Positions 30,973 through 41,333 of a stretch of DNA of 56,266 bases are shown here, in pieces; position 1 is the stretch's first letter, and the number at the start of each line of letters is the position of its first letter. The notes under the pieces are model-generated. The model had not been told where the DNA came from. It saw nothing but the letters and a program-made list of their open reading frames with translations, and did no database searches. The stretch covers positions 1 to 56,266 of the forward strand of contig NZ_NESK01000025.1 of NCBI RefSeq assembly GCF_003063415.1, given 5' to 3'. The position numbers and the translations under genes were made by a program. The DNA comes from Limnohabitans sp. 2KL-17. Lineage in GTDB: Bacteria; Pseudomonadota; Gammaproteobacteria; Burkholderiales; Burkholderiaceae_C.

Positions 30973-32542
30973 CGTAGAGGGTCTCCACGGTGATGGTGAC
31001 CACGCCCAGGTCTTGGGCAAATCGCTCGGTGTTGCGGCGGGCTTTGCCACGCACAAAGAACGGAATCTTGCCCAGCTCCTTTTCGGCTTCGGGGCTCCAG
31101 GTGGCCTGGTTCGAAGCGGCTTGGGCCGGGGCTGCGACAGCTTGCACACTGACGGGTGTCAGGGTCTCTGTTGAAACTTTGGCTTCAGTGGTTGCGGGCA
31201 TGGCCCTGTCTGCTGCCGGGCGGGTGCTGCCCAGGTGTGAGGGTGCCGCACCGGCATGAAATTCGAAGTCTTCCCGGAACATGCCGATCAGATGCTCTTC
31301 GAGGCCCATCATCAGCGGGTGAACCCAGGTGTCAAACAGCACATTGGCGCCTTCAAAACCCATTTGCGGGGCGTAGCGCGCCGGGAAGTCTTGTACATGC
31401 ACCGGGGCTGAAATGACGGCGCAGGGGATGCCGTGGCGCTTGGCAATGTGGCGCTCCATTTGCGTGCCCAAAATCAGCTCGGGCTGCAGTGCGTTGATCT
31501 GGGTCTCGACCTCAAGGTAGTCGTCGGTGATGAGGGCTTCAACGCCATAGAGCTTCGCGCAATCGCGCACCTCTCGGGCAAATTCGCGGCTGTAAGTGCC
31601 CAGGCCCACCACCTCAAAGCCCATCTCCTGGCTGGCGATGCGGGCGGCGGCCACCACATGCGTGGCATCGCCAAAAATATAAACGCGCTTGCCCGTCAGG
31701 TAGGTCGAGTCGACCGATTTGGCATACCAGTGGGCGTGTGCGTTGTCGGGGTCGTGTGCGGGCACAGGCAGGCCGGTGAGGGTGCAGACCTCGGCCATGA
31801 AGTCGCGTGTGGCGTGGCTGCCCAGGGGCACGGTTTTGGTGAAGGGTTGGTCGAACTGGCGCTGCAGCCATTGCGCAGCGGCGAGGCCGATTTCGGGGTA
31901 CAGCACCACATTGAAGTCGGCTTCAGCCAGCTTTTGAAGGTCGGCCACGCAGGCATTCAGGGGCGCAACCACTGCCACATCCACGCCCAGCTGGGTCAAC
32001 AGTTGGGTGATCTCCTTGACGTCATCGCGGTGGCGAAATCCCAAGGCGCTCGGGCCCAAAATATTGCAGCTGGGACGGGCCTTGGCCACTTTGTCGCCAG
32101 GCTTTTGGACCAGATGGCGACACAGTTGGTAAAAGGTCTCGCTGGCGCCCCAGTTTTCCTTGCGCTGGTAAGAGGGCAGGTCGAGGGCCACCACTGGAAT
32201 CGGCAGCTTCAGGGCCTGCGCCAGACCACCCGGGTCATCCTGGATCAGTTCGGCAGTGCAAGACGATCCGACCAGCATGGCCGCTGGCTTGTAGCGTTCC
32301 ATGGCCTGGCGGGCAGCGTCCTTGAAGAGTTCTGCGGTGTCCCCCCCCAAGTCGCGCGCCTGGAAGGTGGTGTACGTGACCGGTGGGCGGCGCGGCAAAC
32401 GCTCGATCATGGTGAACAACAAATCGGCGTAAGTGTCGCCTTGCGGTGCGTGCAACACGTAGTGCACATCGCGCATGGCTGTGGCGATGCGCATGGCGCC
32501 CACGTGGGGTGGTCCTTCGTAAGTCCAGAGCGTCAGTTGCAT
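30947..32542 (-). CDS. bchB: dark-operative protochlorophyllide reductase, subunit B
   Basis: 531 residues from ATG 32542 (AGGA upstream). Begins [20 protein letters not shown] and contains [15 protein letters not shown], whose Asp is a cluster ligand in known BchB. A central NifK-like domain has [16 protein letters not shown]. An Ala/Thr-rich linker then leads to the C-terminal PCP-reductase domain ([20 protein letters not shown] ... [19 protein letters not shown]). With BchN it forms the catalytic heterotetramer. Confidence 0.95.
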
Positions 32543-32559
32543 GGGGTGTTCCTGCGCTT

Positions 32560-34370
<1,811 letters not shown>

Positions 34371-34403
34371 GAAGAACCTTGTTTGGCGGTTGGGCGTAGA
34401 ATG

Positions 34404-34432
34404 AATGTAAGACTGGACATACATTGTGTCAA
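34404..34432 (-). promoter_or_regulatory. sigma-70-type promoter of the bchF superoperon
   Basis: On the minus strand TTGACA (34432-34427) is separated by exactly 17 bases from TACATT (34409-34404). The -35 lies inside one PpsR-type site and the -10 overlaps another, so a bound repressor would cover both. The bchF ATG is 34 bases after the -10. Confidence 0.7.
34406..34423. promoter_or_regulatory. second PpsR-type operator at bchF (-10 site)
   Basis: TGTAAGACTGGACATACA fits TGT-N12-ACA. Its centre is 21 bases, two helical turns, from the centre of the first site, as seen where PpsR binds cooperatively. Confidence 0.6.
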
Positions 34433-34444
34433 CATAAATTGACA
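34427..34444. promoter_or_regulatory. PpsR/CrtJ-type operator at bchF (-35 site)
   Basis: TGTCAACATAAATTGACA is a perfect TGTCA-N8-TGACA palindrome and matches the known PpsR consensus TGT-N12-ACA. It overlaps the -35 of the superoperon promoter. Confidence 0.8.
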
Positions 34445-34450
34445 ATATTT

Positions 34451-34470
34451 TGTAACTCTAGGGTTTACAC
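34451..34470. promoter_or_regulatory. TCTAGGGTTT motif, copy 1 (upstream of ppaA-like gene)
   Basis: TGTAACTCTAGGGTTTACAC lies between bchF and the first ppaA-like gene. The core TCTAGGGTTT with a preceding TGT recurs at 41181-41200 before the second ppaA-like gene. In this copy TGTAA and TTACA also form an inverted repeat with a 9-base spacer. Its factor is unknown. Confidence 0.45.
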
Positions 34471-34617
34471 TCAATACAAGTGCATGGAATCAACTGACAC
34501 TCGGTTTTGATTTCAGTCGTGGCGTTTCGGTGTCCGGCTCAATGCAGCTCTTGCGACACGCACTTCAACAAGTTGGAGTCTGCCGCTGGTGTATTCCTCT
34601 GATGATCGGTGCTTGTC

Positions 34618-35424
34618 ATGGCGCAATTCAATGTCGAAAACCCGCTCTCCCTGCCTTCTGTGCCGGGCGTGGCACATCACTGGCCCGAAGCCCTGAGGCA
34701 GGGGGCGCCGGTTGGCCCTCGCTTGGTGGGGGGGACTTCTTTCACGGGCAAGTCGGCCATCGACCTGGCCCAAATCCAGATCCTCGCGCAGGCCTGTTTG
34801 CAGGGCCTGGACGCTGCGCGACAAGTCGTCTTTGGCTGGCAGCGCCAAGGGCAGTCCCTGGAAGACATCTATCTACAAGGCATCACGCCTTGTGCGCGTT
34901 TGCTGGGGCAATGGTGGGGGGCTGACCGCCTGGACTTCGCCATGACCACCATCGCGTCTTGTCATTTGCAGCAGCTGCTGCACGACTTCAGTGTCGAGTT
35001 TTTGCAGGAAGCTCCTCAGGAGCGCAACGGCTGGAGCCTTCTTTTGCTGACCGAGCCAGGCGCCCAGCACAGCATGGGGCTGTTCATGCTCAGTGAATTC
35101 TTCAAACGGGCCGGCTGGACTGTGACGGTGGGGGTGCCGCAGGATGTGCCCGAGTTCAAGCGCCTGTTTCAGTCCGACTGGTTTGATGCCGTGGGCTTGT
35201 CGGTCAGCACCGATCGGCATCTGGACACGCTGGCGGCTTTGTTGCCCCAGTTGAAAGACAGCTCTGACAACCTGAGCATGCAGATTTTTGTGGGTGGCCC
35301 GATGGCTTTGCTGGCACCAGATCGCTTGCGATGCTTGGCTGCAGAAGTCATTGCTGAAGATGCGCCTGTCACGGTCCGCCGAATCAGTCAAAACATGCCC
35401 TCGGGCGGCCCCAAAGCCTCATGA
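34618..35424 (+). CDS. ppaA: PpaA/AerR-like cobalamin-binding regulator of photosynthesis genes (copy 1)
   Basis: 268 residues from ATG 34618; a GTG at 34609 is possible. A helical B12-cap-like region (about 45-125, GITPCARLLGQWWGADRLDF) precedes a Rossmann-like B12-binding domain: LLLLTEPGAQHSMGLFMLSE with H151 at the place of the cobalamin-ligating His of AerR, then FDAVGLSVSTDRHLDTLAAL and IFVGGPMAL. AerR/PpaA proteins antagonise or modulate CrtJ/PpsR. Placement between bchF and ppsR is the classic one. It has no DNA-binding helix-turn-helix that I can see. Confidence 0.88.
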   Translation: MAQFNVENPLSLPSVPGVAHHWPEALRQGAPVGPRLVGGTSFTGKSAIDLAQIQILAQACLQGLDAARQVVFGWQRQGQSLEDIYLQGITPCARLLGQWWGADRLDFAMTTIASCHLQQLLHDFSVEFLQEAPQERNGWSLLLLTEPGAQHSMGLFMLSEFFKRAGWTVTVGVPQDVPEFKRLFQSDWFDAVGLSVSTDRHLDTLAALLPQLKDSSDNLSMQIFVGGPMALLAPDRLRCLAAEVIAEDAPVTVRRISQNMPSGGPKAS

Positions 35425-35503
35425 ACCCCCTTGTTTTGTGTGTTGTATGACATTGGAAACTCAATTAAATGGTTCTAACCTGTTGATAAGGCCTATACTG
35501 GTA

Positions 35504-35534
35504 TGACAAATTCAAGTGTCAACTTCTTGATACT
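35504..35534. promoter_or_regulatory. PpsR-like half sites upstream of ppsR
   Basis: TGACA (35504-35508) and TGTCA (35517-35521) form an everted pair, and TGTCAACTTCTTGATACT (35517-35534) misses the TGT-N12-ACA consensus only in the last base. This may allow weak autoregulation of ppsR. A TATACT at 35494-35499 could be the -10. Confidence 0.3.
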
Positions 35535-35555
35535 CAAACGTGTTTGGTTTACAAC

Positions 35556-36944
35556 ATGAAGCTTCCCTCTCTGGATCCGTCCACCTTCTCCCAGTTGCTG
35601 GGGGTGGTGTCGGATCTCACCTTGGTCATGGACCCTCACGGGGTGATTGAGGACGTTTCAACCGGACGCGACACCTTGGCTTCTCTGGGCTGTCAGGCCT
35701 GGATCGGCCGCCGCTGGATCGACACCGTCACCAGCGAAAGCCGAATCAAAATCCAGGACATGCTGCAGTCTCAGGGGGTGCCCGAGGTGATGCGCTGGCG
35801 CCATGTCAACCACACCTCTCCCATGGGCAACGAGGTGGCTTTGCAATATGTGGTCTTGCCCCTTGGCGGCGGAAAATTGCTGGCTATGGGTCGCGATCTG
35901 GAAAGTCTGGCCGAGTTGCAGCGTCGGCTGGTAGAAACCCAGCAGTCGATGGAGCGCGATTATTTGCGACTGCGCCATATCGAGGCGCGTTACCGGGTGC
36001 TGTTTGACACCTCGTCTGAAGCCGTGTTGATGGTGGACGCCAGCACCCAGAGGGTGCTCGAAGCCAACGTGGGTGCACAGTCGTTGCTCAAGGACGCAGG
36101 CAAACGCCTGGTGGGTCGCGATGTGCGCGAATGTTTTGAAGCCGACAGCCAGGGTGAGGTGCAATCCTTGTTGCGCATGGCGCTGGCCACTGGCCGAATC
36201 GAAATGTGCTCAGCCCGCGTGGCAGGCCTGCCCTCTGCCTGGACCGTCTCGGCCACGGTGTTTCGCCAAGAGGGCGGGGCCCAGTTCCTCGTGCGTCTGG
36301 TGACCCGCGAGGCCGTGACCGTATCGCGTACGGTCGCCGGTTCCTCGGCTGCGCTGAGCGAAGCCATGGAGCGTTTTCCGGATGGGTGGTTGCTGACCGA
36401 TACCTCAGGCGTGATCAAAAGTGTCAACGAAGAAGGCATGGCTTTGCTGGGCCTGACGGCTTCGTCGCAGGTCGTGGGCCAAAGCATGGAGCGCTGGTTG
36501 CTGCGCGGTGCGGTTGACTGGGGCGTGCTGAACACCAGCTTGCGTCAGCAATTGCCGGTTCGTAATTTCGCCACTGAAGTGCGCACTTTGTCGGGCATGA
36601 CCCTGCCTGTCGAGGTCTCGGCAGTGTGCCTGGCCCGGCCCGAGCCGATGTATGCCTTTTTTGTGCGCGACATGGACCGCAGGCTGCAGGGTGGCGCGTC
36701 TTTGGCACAAACCCAGGCGCACCCGTTTGCCGAGTTGTCGCAACTGGTGGGGCGTCGCCCGATCAAGGACATCGTTGGCGAGACGGTCGATACCATCGAG
36801 CGCATGTGCATCGAGGCTGCGCTCGAGTTGACCCACAACAACCGCGCGTCGGCAGCGGAAATGCTGGGCTTGTCGCGCCAAAGTCTGTACGTCAAACTCC
36901 GCCGATTCGGCATGGTGGCCGAGGTTGAGGCCGAAAGCCACTGA
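35556..36944 (+). CDS. ppsR: transcriptional regulator PpsR/CrtJ
   Basis: 462 residues from ATG 35556. Three PAS-like regions: N-terminal FSQLLGVVSDLTLVMDPHG, central RYRVLFDTSSEAVLMVDAST and a third near FPDGWLLTDTSGVIKSVNEEG. They are joined by a helix (QRRLVETQQSMERDYLRLRH). The C-terminus is a Fis-type helix-turn-helix (LTHNNRASAAEMLGLSRQSL). The Cys in ERMCIEAALEL, just before it, corresponds to the redox-active Cys of CrtJ. PpsR represses bch, crt and puc genes under oxygen and light by binding TGT-N12-ACA, and several such sites occur in this window. The next gene, bchG, has its own operator. Confidence 0.94.
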   Translation: MKLPSLDPSTFSQLLGVVSDLTLVMDPHGVIEDVSTGRDTLASLGCQAWIGRRWIDTVTSESRIKIQDMLQSQGVPEVMRWRHVNHTSPMGNEVALQYVVLPLGGGKLLAMGRDLESLAELQRRLVETQQSMERDYLRLRHIEARYRVLFDTSSEAVLMVDASTQRVLEANVGAQSLLKDAGKRLVGRDVRECFEADSQGEVQSLLRMALATGRIEMCSARVAGLPSAWTVSATVFRQEGGAQFLVRLVTREAVTVSRTVAGSSAALSEAMERFPDGWLLTDTSGVIKSVNEEGMALLGLTASSQVVGQSMERWLLRGAVDWGVLNTSLRQQLPVRNFATEVRTLSGMTLPVEVSAVCLARPEPMYAFFVRDMDRRLQGGASLAQTQAHPFAELSQLVGRRPIKDIVGETVDTIERMCIEAALELTHNNRASAAEMLGLSRQSLYVKLRRFGMVAEVEAESH

Positions 36945-36958
36945 AGTGTGACGCGCCA

Positions 36959-36989
36959 GGTTGACACTCAGTGTCAACCCCGGTTGACA
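36959..36989. promoter_or_regulatory. overlapping PpsR-type palindromes before bchG
   Basis: Two palindromes share a half: GGTTGACAC/GTGTCAACC around 36959-36979 and TGTCAACCCCGGTTGACA at 36972-36989. The second is a strong PpsR consensus site with 8-base arms. Three (T)TGACA half-sites in 31 bases could hold more than one dimer. The first palindrome could also act as a weak ppsR terminator. The bchG start is 28 bases downstream. Confidence 0.75.
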
Positions 36990-37017
36990 TTTTAAAAACT
37001 CTCTCCACAATGGGGGC

Positions 37018-37941
37018 ATGGACACCCCGCCCCTCGCCCTCACGCCCCCACGCACGCGTCCTGCGCTGGGCACGGTGGCTGAATTCCTCAAACCCATCAC
37101 CTGGTTTCCACCCATGTGGGCTTTCGCCTGTGGCGTGGTGGCTTCTGGCCAAAACCTGAGTGAGCAATGGGGGCTGCTGTTGCTGGGCCTGGTGCTCACA
37201 GGCCCCTTGGTGTGTGCCAGCAGCCAGGCCGTCAACGACTGGTTTGACCGCCATGTCGACGCCATCAACGAACCCCAGCGCCCGATTCCCTCGGGGCGCA
37301 TGCCTGGCCGCTGGGGCTTAGGCATCGCCATTGGCTGGACGGTGCTGTCCTTGCTGTGGGCAACCTTGATGGGGCCATGGGGCTTTGCCGCCTGTGCTTT
37401 GGCAATTGTGTTGTCTTGGGCCTACAGCGCACCGCCAGTGCGCCTGAAAAACAACGGGTGGTGGGGCAATTCCGCCTGCGCCTTGAGCTACGAGGGACTT
37501 GCCTGGCTGACCGGCACCGCCGTCATGCTGGGTGGCGCCTGGCCTGGCTTCCATTCGCTGGCGCTGGCGTTGTTGTTCAGTGTGGGCGCACACGGCATCA
37601 TGACGCTCAATGATTTCAAGGCCATCGAAGGTGACCGCCGCATGGGCGTGGCCTCGTTGCCAGTGCAATTGGGTGCGCAGGGCGCCGCAAAAGCTGCCTG
37701 CTTGTTCATGCTGTTGCCTCAGGGCTTGGTGGCGGCTTGTCTGCTGAACTGGCAATTGCCCTGGCATGCCGTCGCTGTCTTGGTGTTGGCCTTGTTGCAG
37801 TGGCCATTGATGGCGCGGTTTTTGCGCGAGCCGATTGCGCGCGCCTTGCACCTGTCGGCTTTTGGCGTTCCGTTGTTTGTGAGCGGCATGATGGTCAGTG
37901 CCTGGGGCTTGCGCCAACTTCAACCCCTGGGGGTCGCATGA
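37018..37941 (+). CDS. bchG: bacteriochlorophyll a synthase (geranylgeranyl/phytyl esterification)
   Basis: 307 residues, UbiA-type prenyltransferase with about eight membrane helices. The prenyl-diphosphate motif is NDWFDRHVDAINEPQRPIPS (D74, D77, D81) after LKPITWFPPMWAF. A second motif region is LNDFKAIEGDRRMGVASLPV. It joins the isoprenoid tail to bacteriochlorophyllide. The stop overlaps the pucC-like gene in ATGA, starting a bchG-pucC-bchP run. Confidence 0.94.
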   Translation: MDTPPLALTPPRTRPALGTVAEFLKPITWFPPMWAFACGVVASGQNLSEQWGLLLLGLVLTGPLVCASSQAVNDWFDRHVDAINEPQRPIPSGRMPGRWGLGIAIGWTVLSLLWATLMGPWGFAACALAIVLSWAYSAPPVRLKNNGWWGNSACALSYEGLAWLTGTAVMLGGAWPGFHSLALALLFSVGAHGIMTLNDFKAIEGDRRMGVASLPVQLGAQGAAKAACLFMLLPQGLVAACLLNWQLPWHAVAVLVLALLQWPLMARFLREPIARALHLSAFGVPLFVSGMMVSAWGLRQLQPLGVA

Positions 37942-39317
37942 GCACATCGACGTTTGGTTGGTTTCAAATCATCCGCCTGGGCCTGGTTCAGGCCTGTCTT
38001 GGCGCGGTGGTGGTGGTGACCACGTCCACACTGAACCGCATCATGGTGGTCGAACTGGCGCTGCCCGCTTTGCTGCCCGGCTTTCTGGTGGCCTGGCATT
38101 ACGCCGTGCAGATGGTGCGCCCGCGCATGGGCTTTGGCGCTGACAAGGGCCGCCGCTGTACCCCCTGGATGATGGGCGGCATGCTCGTGTTGGGTGTGGG
38201 TGGTGTCATGGCCGCCTCGGCTACGGTCTGGATGGCAACCCAGCCTGCATGTGGTTTTGCGCTGGCGCTGCTGGCGTTCAGTTTGATCGGATTTGGCGTG
38301 AGTGCTTGCGGCACATCGCTGCTGGCCCTGATGGCCAAGCAAGTGCCCGAAGACCGCCGTGCGCCGGCGGCCACCACGGTGTGGATGATGATGATTTTGG
38401 GTTTTGCCGTGACCGCCGGTGTGGTGGGCAAACTCATTGACCCGTACACCCCTCAGGTGTTGCTTCAGGTGTCGGCAGCTTTGAGTTTGTGCACCGCACT
38501 GCTCACGGCGGTGTGTTTGTGGGGGCTGGAAAAATACCCCCACAAAGACGCTGACACTGACGCCCACATCGGCTCTGAGCGCTTTCCGGGCATGGGCAAT
38601 GAGCGCTTGCAAAAACAGAACTTCAAAGAGGCTTTTCGCGAAGTCTGGTCCGAGCCCGCCGCGCGCACTTTCACTGTGTTTGTTTTCATGTCCATGCTCG
38701 CCTACAGCGCCCAGGACCTGATTTTGGAGCCCTTCGCCGGCGCGGTGCATGGTTTTTCGCCGGGGCAGACCACGCAGCTTTCGGGATGGCACCACATGGG
38801 CGTGCTGATCGGCATGCTGATGGTGGCAGGGGCTGGTTCGCGCTGGGTCGGCGGGCGTCTGGGTTCGGTGCAGGCCTGGATGGTGGGCGGCTGTTTGGTG
38901 TCGGCACTGGCCACCGTGGGTCTTTGCAGTTCAGCCCTGGCAACGGTCTGGCCGCTCAGGGCCAATGTGGTGTTTCTGGGCGTGGCCAATGGCGCGTTTT
39001 CAATTGCTGCCATTGCCACCATGATGCGTCTGGCGGGTCAAGGTGGCGCCGGCCGTGAGGGCACGCGCATGGGTTTGTGGGGCGCGGCTCAGGCCGCGGC
39101 CTTTGGCTTGGGTGGTTTACTGGGGACAGCGGCCAGCGACCTGGCCCACGCCCTGCTCGGGGAAGAACGCACGGCTTATGCCGCTGTGTTTGCCATGCAA
39201 GCGCTCATGTTTACGGTGTCTGCTGCACTGGCCTCGCGACTGCGCGATGGCCCGCAACAACGTGCCAATTTGCAATTTGACAGTTCCTTATTGATGAAAG
39301 GTGGGTCGACCTCATGA
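37938..39317 (+). CDS. PucC-family (BCD) membrane protein, second copy
   Basis: 459 residues, about 12 helices. BCD-family motifs: IIRLGLVQACLGAVVVVTTS, LNRIMVVELALPALLPGFLV, RPRMGFGADKGRRCTPWMM and AQDLILEPFAGAVHGFSPGQ. In other phototrophs the homologue between bchG and bchP (often called bch2 or orf428) is thought to aid pigment delivery or light-harvesting assembly. ATGA overlaps at both ends couple it to bchG and bchP. It is a distant paralogue of lhaA at 24055-25506. Confidence 0.9.
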   Translation: MSTSTFGWFQIIRLGLVQACLGAVVVVTTSTLNRIMVVELALPALLPGFLVAWHYAVQMVRPRMGFGADKGRRCTPWMMGGMLVLGVGGVMAASATVWMATQPACGFALALLAFSLIGFGVSACGTSLLALMAKQVPEDRRAPAATTVWMMMILGFAVTAGVVGKLIDPYTPQVLLQVSAALSLCTALLTAVCLWGLEKYPHKDADTDAHIGSERFPGMGNERLQKQNFKEAFREVWSEPAARTFTVFVFMSMLAYSAQDLILEPFAGAVHGFSPGQTTQLSGWHHMGVLIGMLMVAGAGSRWVGGRLGSVQAWMVGGCLVSALATVGLCSSALATVWPLRANVVFLGVANGAFSIAAIATMMRLAGQGGAGREGTRMGLWGAAQAAAFGLGGLLGTAASDLAHALLGEERTAYAAVFAMQALMFTVSAALASRLRDGPQQRANLQFDSSLLMKGGSTS

Positions 39318-40522
39318 ACCAGACCGATTACGATTTTGTCGTCGTGGGTGGTGGGCCTTCGGGTGCCACGGCCGCGCACGACCTGGTGCGCCAAGGATGG
39401 CGTGTCTTGTTGCTCGACCGTCAGGGCCGCACCAAACCCTGCGGCGGTGCGATCCCCCCCCGACTGATCAAGGACTTTGACATCCCCGACCATTTGCTGG
39501 TGGCCAAAGTGCGTTGCGCCCGGATGATTTCACCCTCGGACAACCAGGTCGACATTCCGATCGACAACGGCTTTGTGGGCATGGTGGATCGCGATCAGTT
39601 CGACGAATATTTGCGCGAGCGCGCCGCCCAGTCAGGCGCTGTGCGATGCCAGGCGCTTTTTGACAAACTGGTGCACGACGAGAGCGGTCAGTTGTGGGTG
39701 CATTACACCCCGGTGACGCCCAAAGAACACGCGGCCAGCGAGCACGCCAAACCCGTGAGGGTCAGCACCCGCATGGTCGTGGGGGCCGATGGCGCAAGGT
39801 CGGAAGTGGCGCGCCAGGCCATTCCGAATGCGCACAAAACCAAATACGTGTTCGCCTATCACGAGATCATCGAGTCCCCTGTGGGGCAGCCAGGTTACGA
39901 CGCGGCACGTTGCGATGTTTATTACCAGGGCGAAGTTTCACCCGACTTTTATGGCTGGGTGTTTCCGCACGGCAAGACCATGAGCGTGGGCATGGGCAGC
40001 GCCGACAAAGGCTATTCCTTGCGCAGCGCCACGGCGCGTTTGCGTGCCATCGCGGGCTTGACACACGCGCCCACATTGCGCCGCGAAGGCGCGCCGATTC
40101 CCCTCAAGCCCTTGCCGCAATGGGACAACGGCCGCGATGTGGTGGTGGTGGGTGATGCCGCAGGGGTGGTGGCACCGTCTTCGGGCGAAGGCATTTATTA
40201 CGCCATGGACTGCGCCCGTCGCGTGGCAAAAGCGGCCCACCAGGCTTTGCAGACCGGCAACGGCGCCTGCCTCAAGCAAGGTCGCAAAAGCTTCATGAAA
40301 CAGCACGGCCGCGTGTTCTGGATTTTGGGGGTGATGCAGTATTTCTGGTACCAGAATGATCGCCGCCGCGAGAAATTCGTCAAGATTTGCGAAGACCGTG
40401 ATGTGCAACGCCTGACCTTTGAGTCGTACATGAACAAGGAGTTGGCGCGCAAAGACCCGATGGCGCATGTGCGCATCTTCCTCAAGGACATGGCCCACCT
40501 GCTGGGCTTGGCGCGAACATGA
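39314..40522 (+). CDS. bchP: geranylgeranyl diphosphate/bacteriochlorophyll reductase
   Basis: 402 residues. FAD-binding VVVGGGPSGATAAHDL begins at residue 9, then TKPCGGAIPPRLIKDFDIP, a signature of BchP/ChlP. Second FAD motif: VVVVGDAAGVVAPSSGEGIYYAMD. It reduces the geranylgeranyl tail to phytyl. Last member of the ATGA-coupled bchG-pucC-bchP set; tspO follows after 64 bases. Confidence 0.95.
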   Translation: MNQTDYDFVVVGGGPSGATAAHDLVRQGWRVLLLDRQGRTKPCGGAIPPRLIKDFDIPDHLLVAKVRCARMISPSDNQVDIPIDNGFVGMVDRDQFDEYLRERAAQSGAVRCQALFDKLVHDESGQLWVHYTPVTPKEHAASEHAKPVRVSTRMVVGADGARSEVARQAIPNAHKTKYVFAYHEIIESPVGQPGYDAARCDVYYQGEVSPDFYGWVFPHGKTMSVGMGSADKGYSLRSATARLRAIAGLTHAPTLRREGAPIPLKPLPQWDNGRDVVVVGDAAGVVAPSSGEGIYYAMDCARRVAKAAHQALQTGNGACLKQGRKSFMKQHGRVFWILGVMQYFWYQNDRRREKFVKICEDRDVQRLTFESYMNKELARKDPMAHVRIFLKDMAHLLGLART

Positions 40523-40586
40523 GCCGGGTGGACAGTGCAACAAGCCCCGCCGCAATGGGCCGCATGCCTGGCAAGAGAGGGCGTTC

Positions 40587-41093
40587 ATGAATCCACGCTT
40601 GAGCCGACAATCCTTGGCCCAACTGGCACTGGCCATTGTCTTGAGCTACGCCACGGCAGGCATAGGTGGCGCCCTGACCGATCTGGGGCCTTGGTACTTT
40701 GCCTTGCGACACCCCGCCTGGAAACCACCCGATGCCGCCTTTGGCGTGATCTGGACCACCATCTTCACGCTGTGCGCCGTCAGTGCTTGGCTGGCCTGGC
40801 AAGCGGCTGATTCACCAGCGCTTCGCCGTCGAGTCGCCTGGCTGTTTGGTGTGAACGCGCTGCTCAATATTTTATGGAGCGCCCTTTACTTCAAGCTGCA
40901 GCGCCCGGACTGGGCGATGTACGAGGTTGTTTTTCTCTGGCTGTCCATCGTGGCCCTGATCCTGGGCCTGTGGCGCCTGTCCCGATGGGCCAGTTTGCTG
41001 CTGACCACCTACTGGGTCTGGGTCAGCATTGCCGCAGTGCTGAACTGGCAGACGGTTCAACTCAACGCGCCTTTTGTGGGGGTTTTGGGATGA
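40587..41093 (+). CDS. tspO: TspO/MBR family membrane protein
   Basis: 168 residues from ATG 40587 (GAGG upstream), five predicted helices. Family motifs: TDLGPWYFALRHPAWKPPDAAFG and WTTIFTLCAVSAWLAW, then NALLNILWSALYFKLQRPDW. TspO binds porphyrins and in Rhodobacter sphaeroides negatively affects photosynthesis gene expression in response to oxygen. Sitting inside the pigment cluster, it probably links porphyrin levels to regulation. The enzymatic role proposed for some TspO proteins is not testable here. Confidence 0.92.
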   Translation: MNPRLSRQSLAQLALAIVLSYATAGIGGALTDLGPWYFALRHPAWKPPDAAFGVIWTTIFTLCAVSAWLAWQAADSPALRRRVAWLFGVNALLNILWSALYFKLQRPDWAMYEVVFLWLSIVALILGLWRLSRWASLLLTTYWVWVSIAAVLNWQTVQLNAPFVGVLG

Positions 41094-41180
41094 AATGAAT
41101 CGCTGTGGCCAAAGCGACATGAAATCCAGACCATTGATATTCAATATGAACTGGTCGTTAATAACCTAGCCTTTTGGGTT

Positions 41181-41200
41181 TGTCAATCTAGGGTTTCTCA
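41181..41200. promoter_or_regulatory. TCTAGGGTTT motif, copy 2 (upstream of second ppaA-like gene)
   Basis: TGTCAATCTAGGGTTTCTCA shares TGT plus TCTAGGGTTT with the copy at 34451-34470. It ends a few bases before a good -35 box, an activator-like position. Confidence 0.45.
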
Positions 41201-41203
41201 TGC

Positions 41204-41232
41204 TTGCCTGGAAAGGACAATGATTTTATAAA
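41204..41232 (+). promoter_or_regulatory. promoter of the second ppaA-like gene
   Basis: TTGCCT (41204-41209), 17-base spacer, TATAAA (41227-41232). The predicted transcript would start near 41240 with a leader of about 95 bases before ATG 41334. Confidence 0.55.
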
Positions 41233-41333
41233 TCAGTCTGCAGCAGCGGACCGGCATGCTATGTCGCTGGCGGATAGTCGCCTCGGTTTTCACCTTACCC
41301 AAGGGTGATACGCTCATGCTGCAAGGAACGCGC

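Noticed and set aside
35441..35460. TGT...ACA pairs around 35441-35460 as a strong PpsR site before ppsR
   Set aside because: The spacings there are 8 or 10 bases, not 12. Only weak half-sites further down (35504-35534) remain.
41094..41333. Cobalamin riboswitch before the second ppaA-like gene
   Set aside because: The leader is about 95 bases after the predicted promoter and shows no B12-box-like element or multi-stem fold that I can see.
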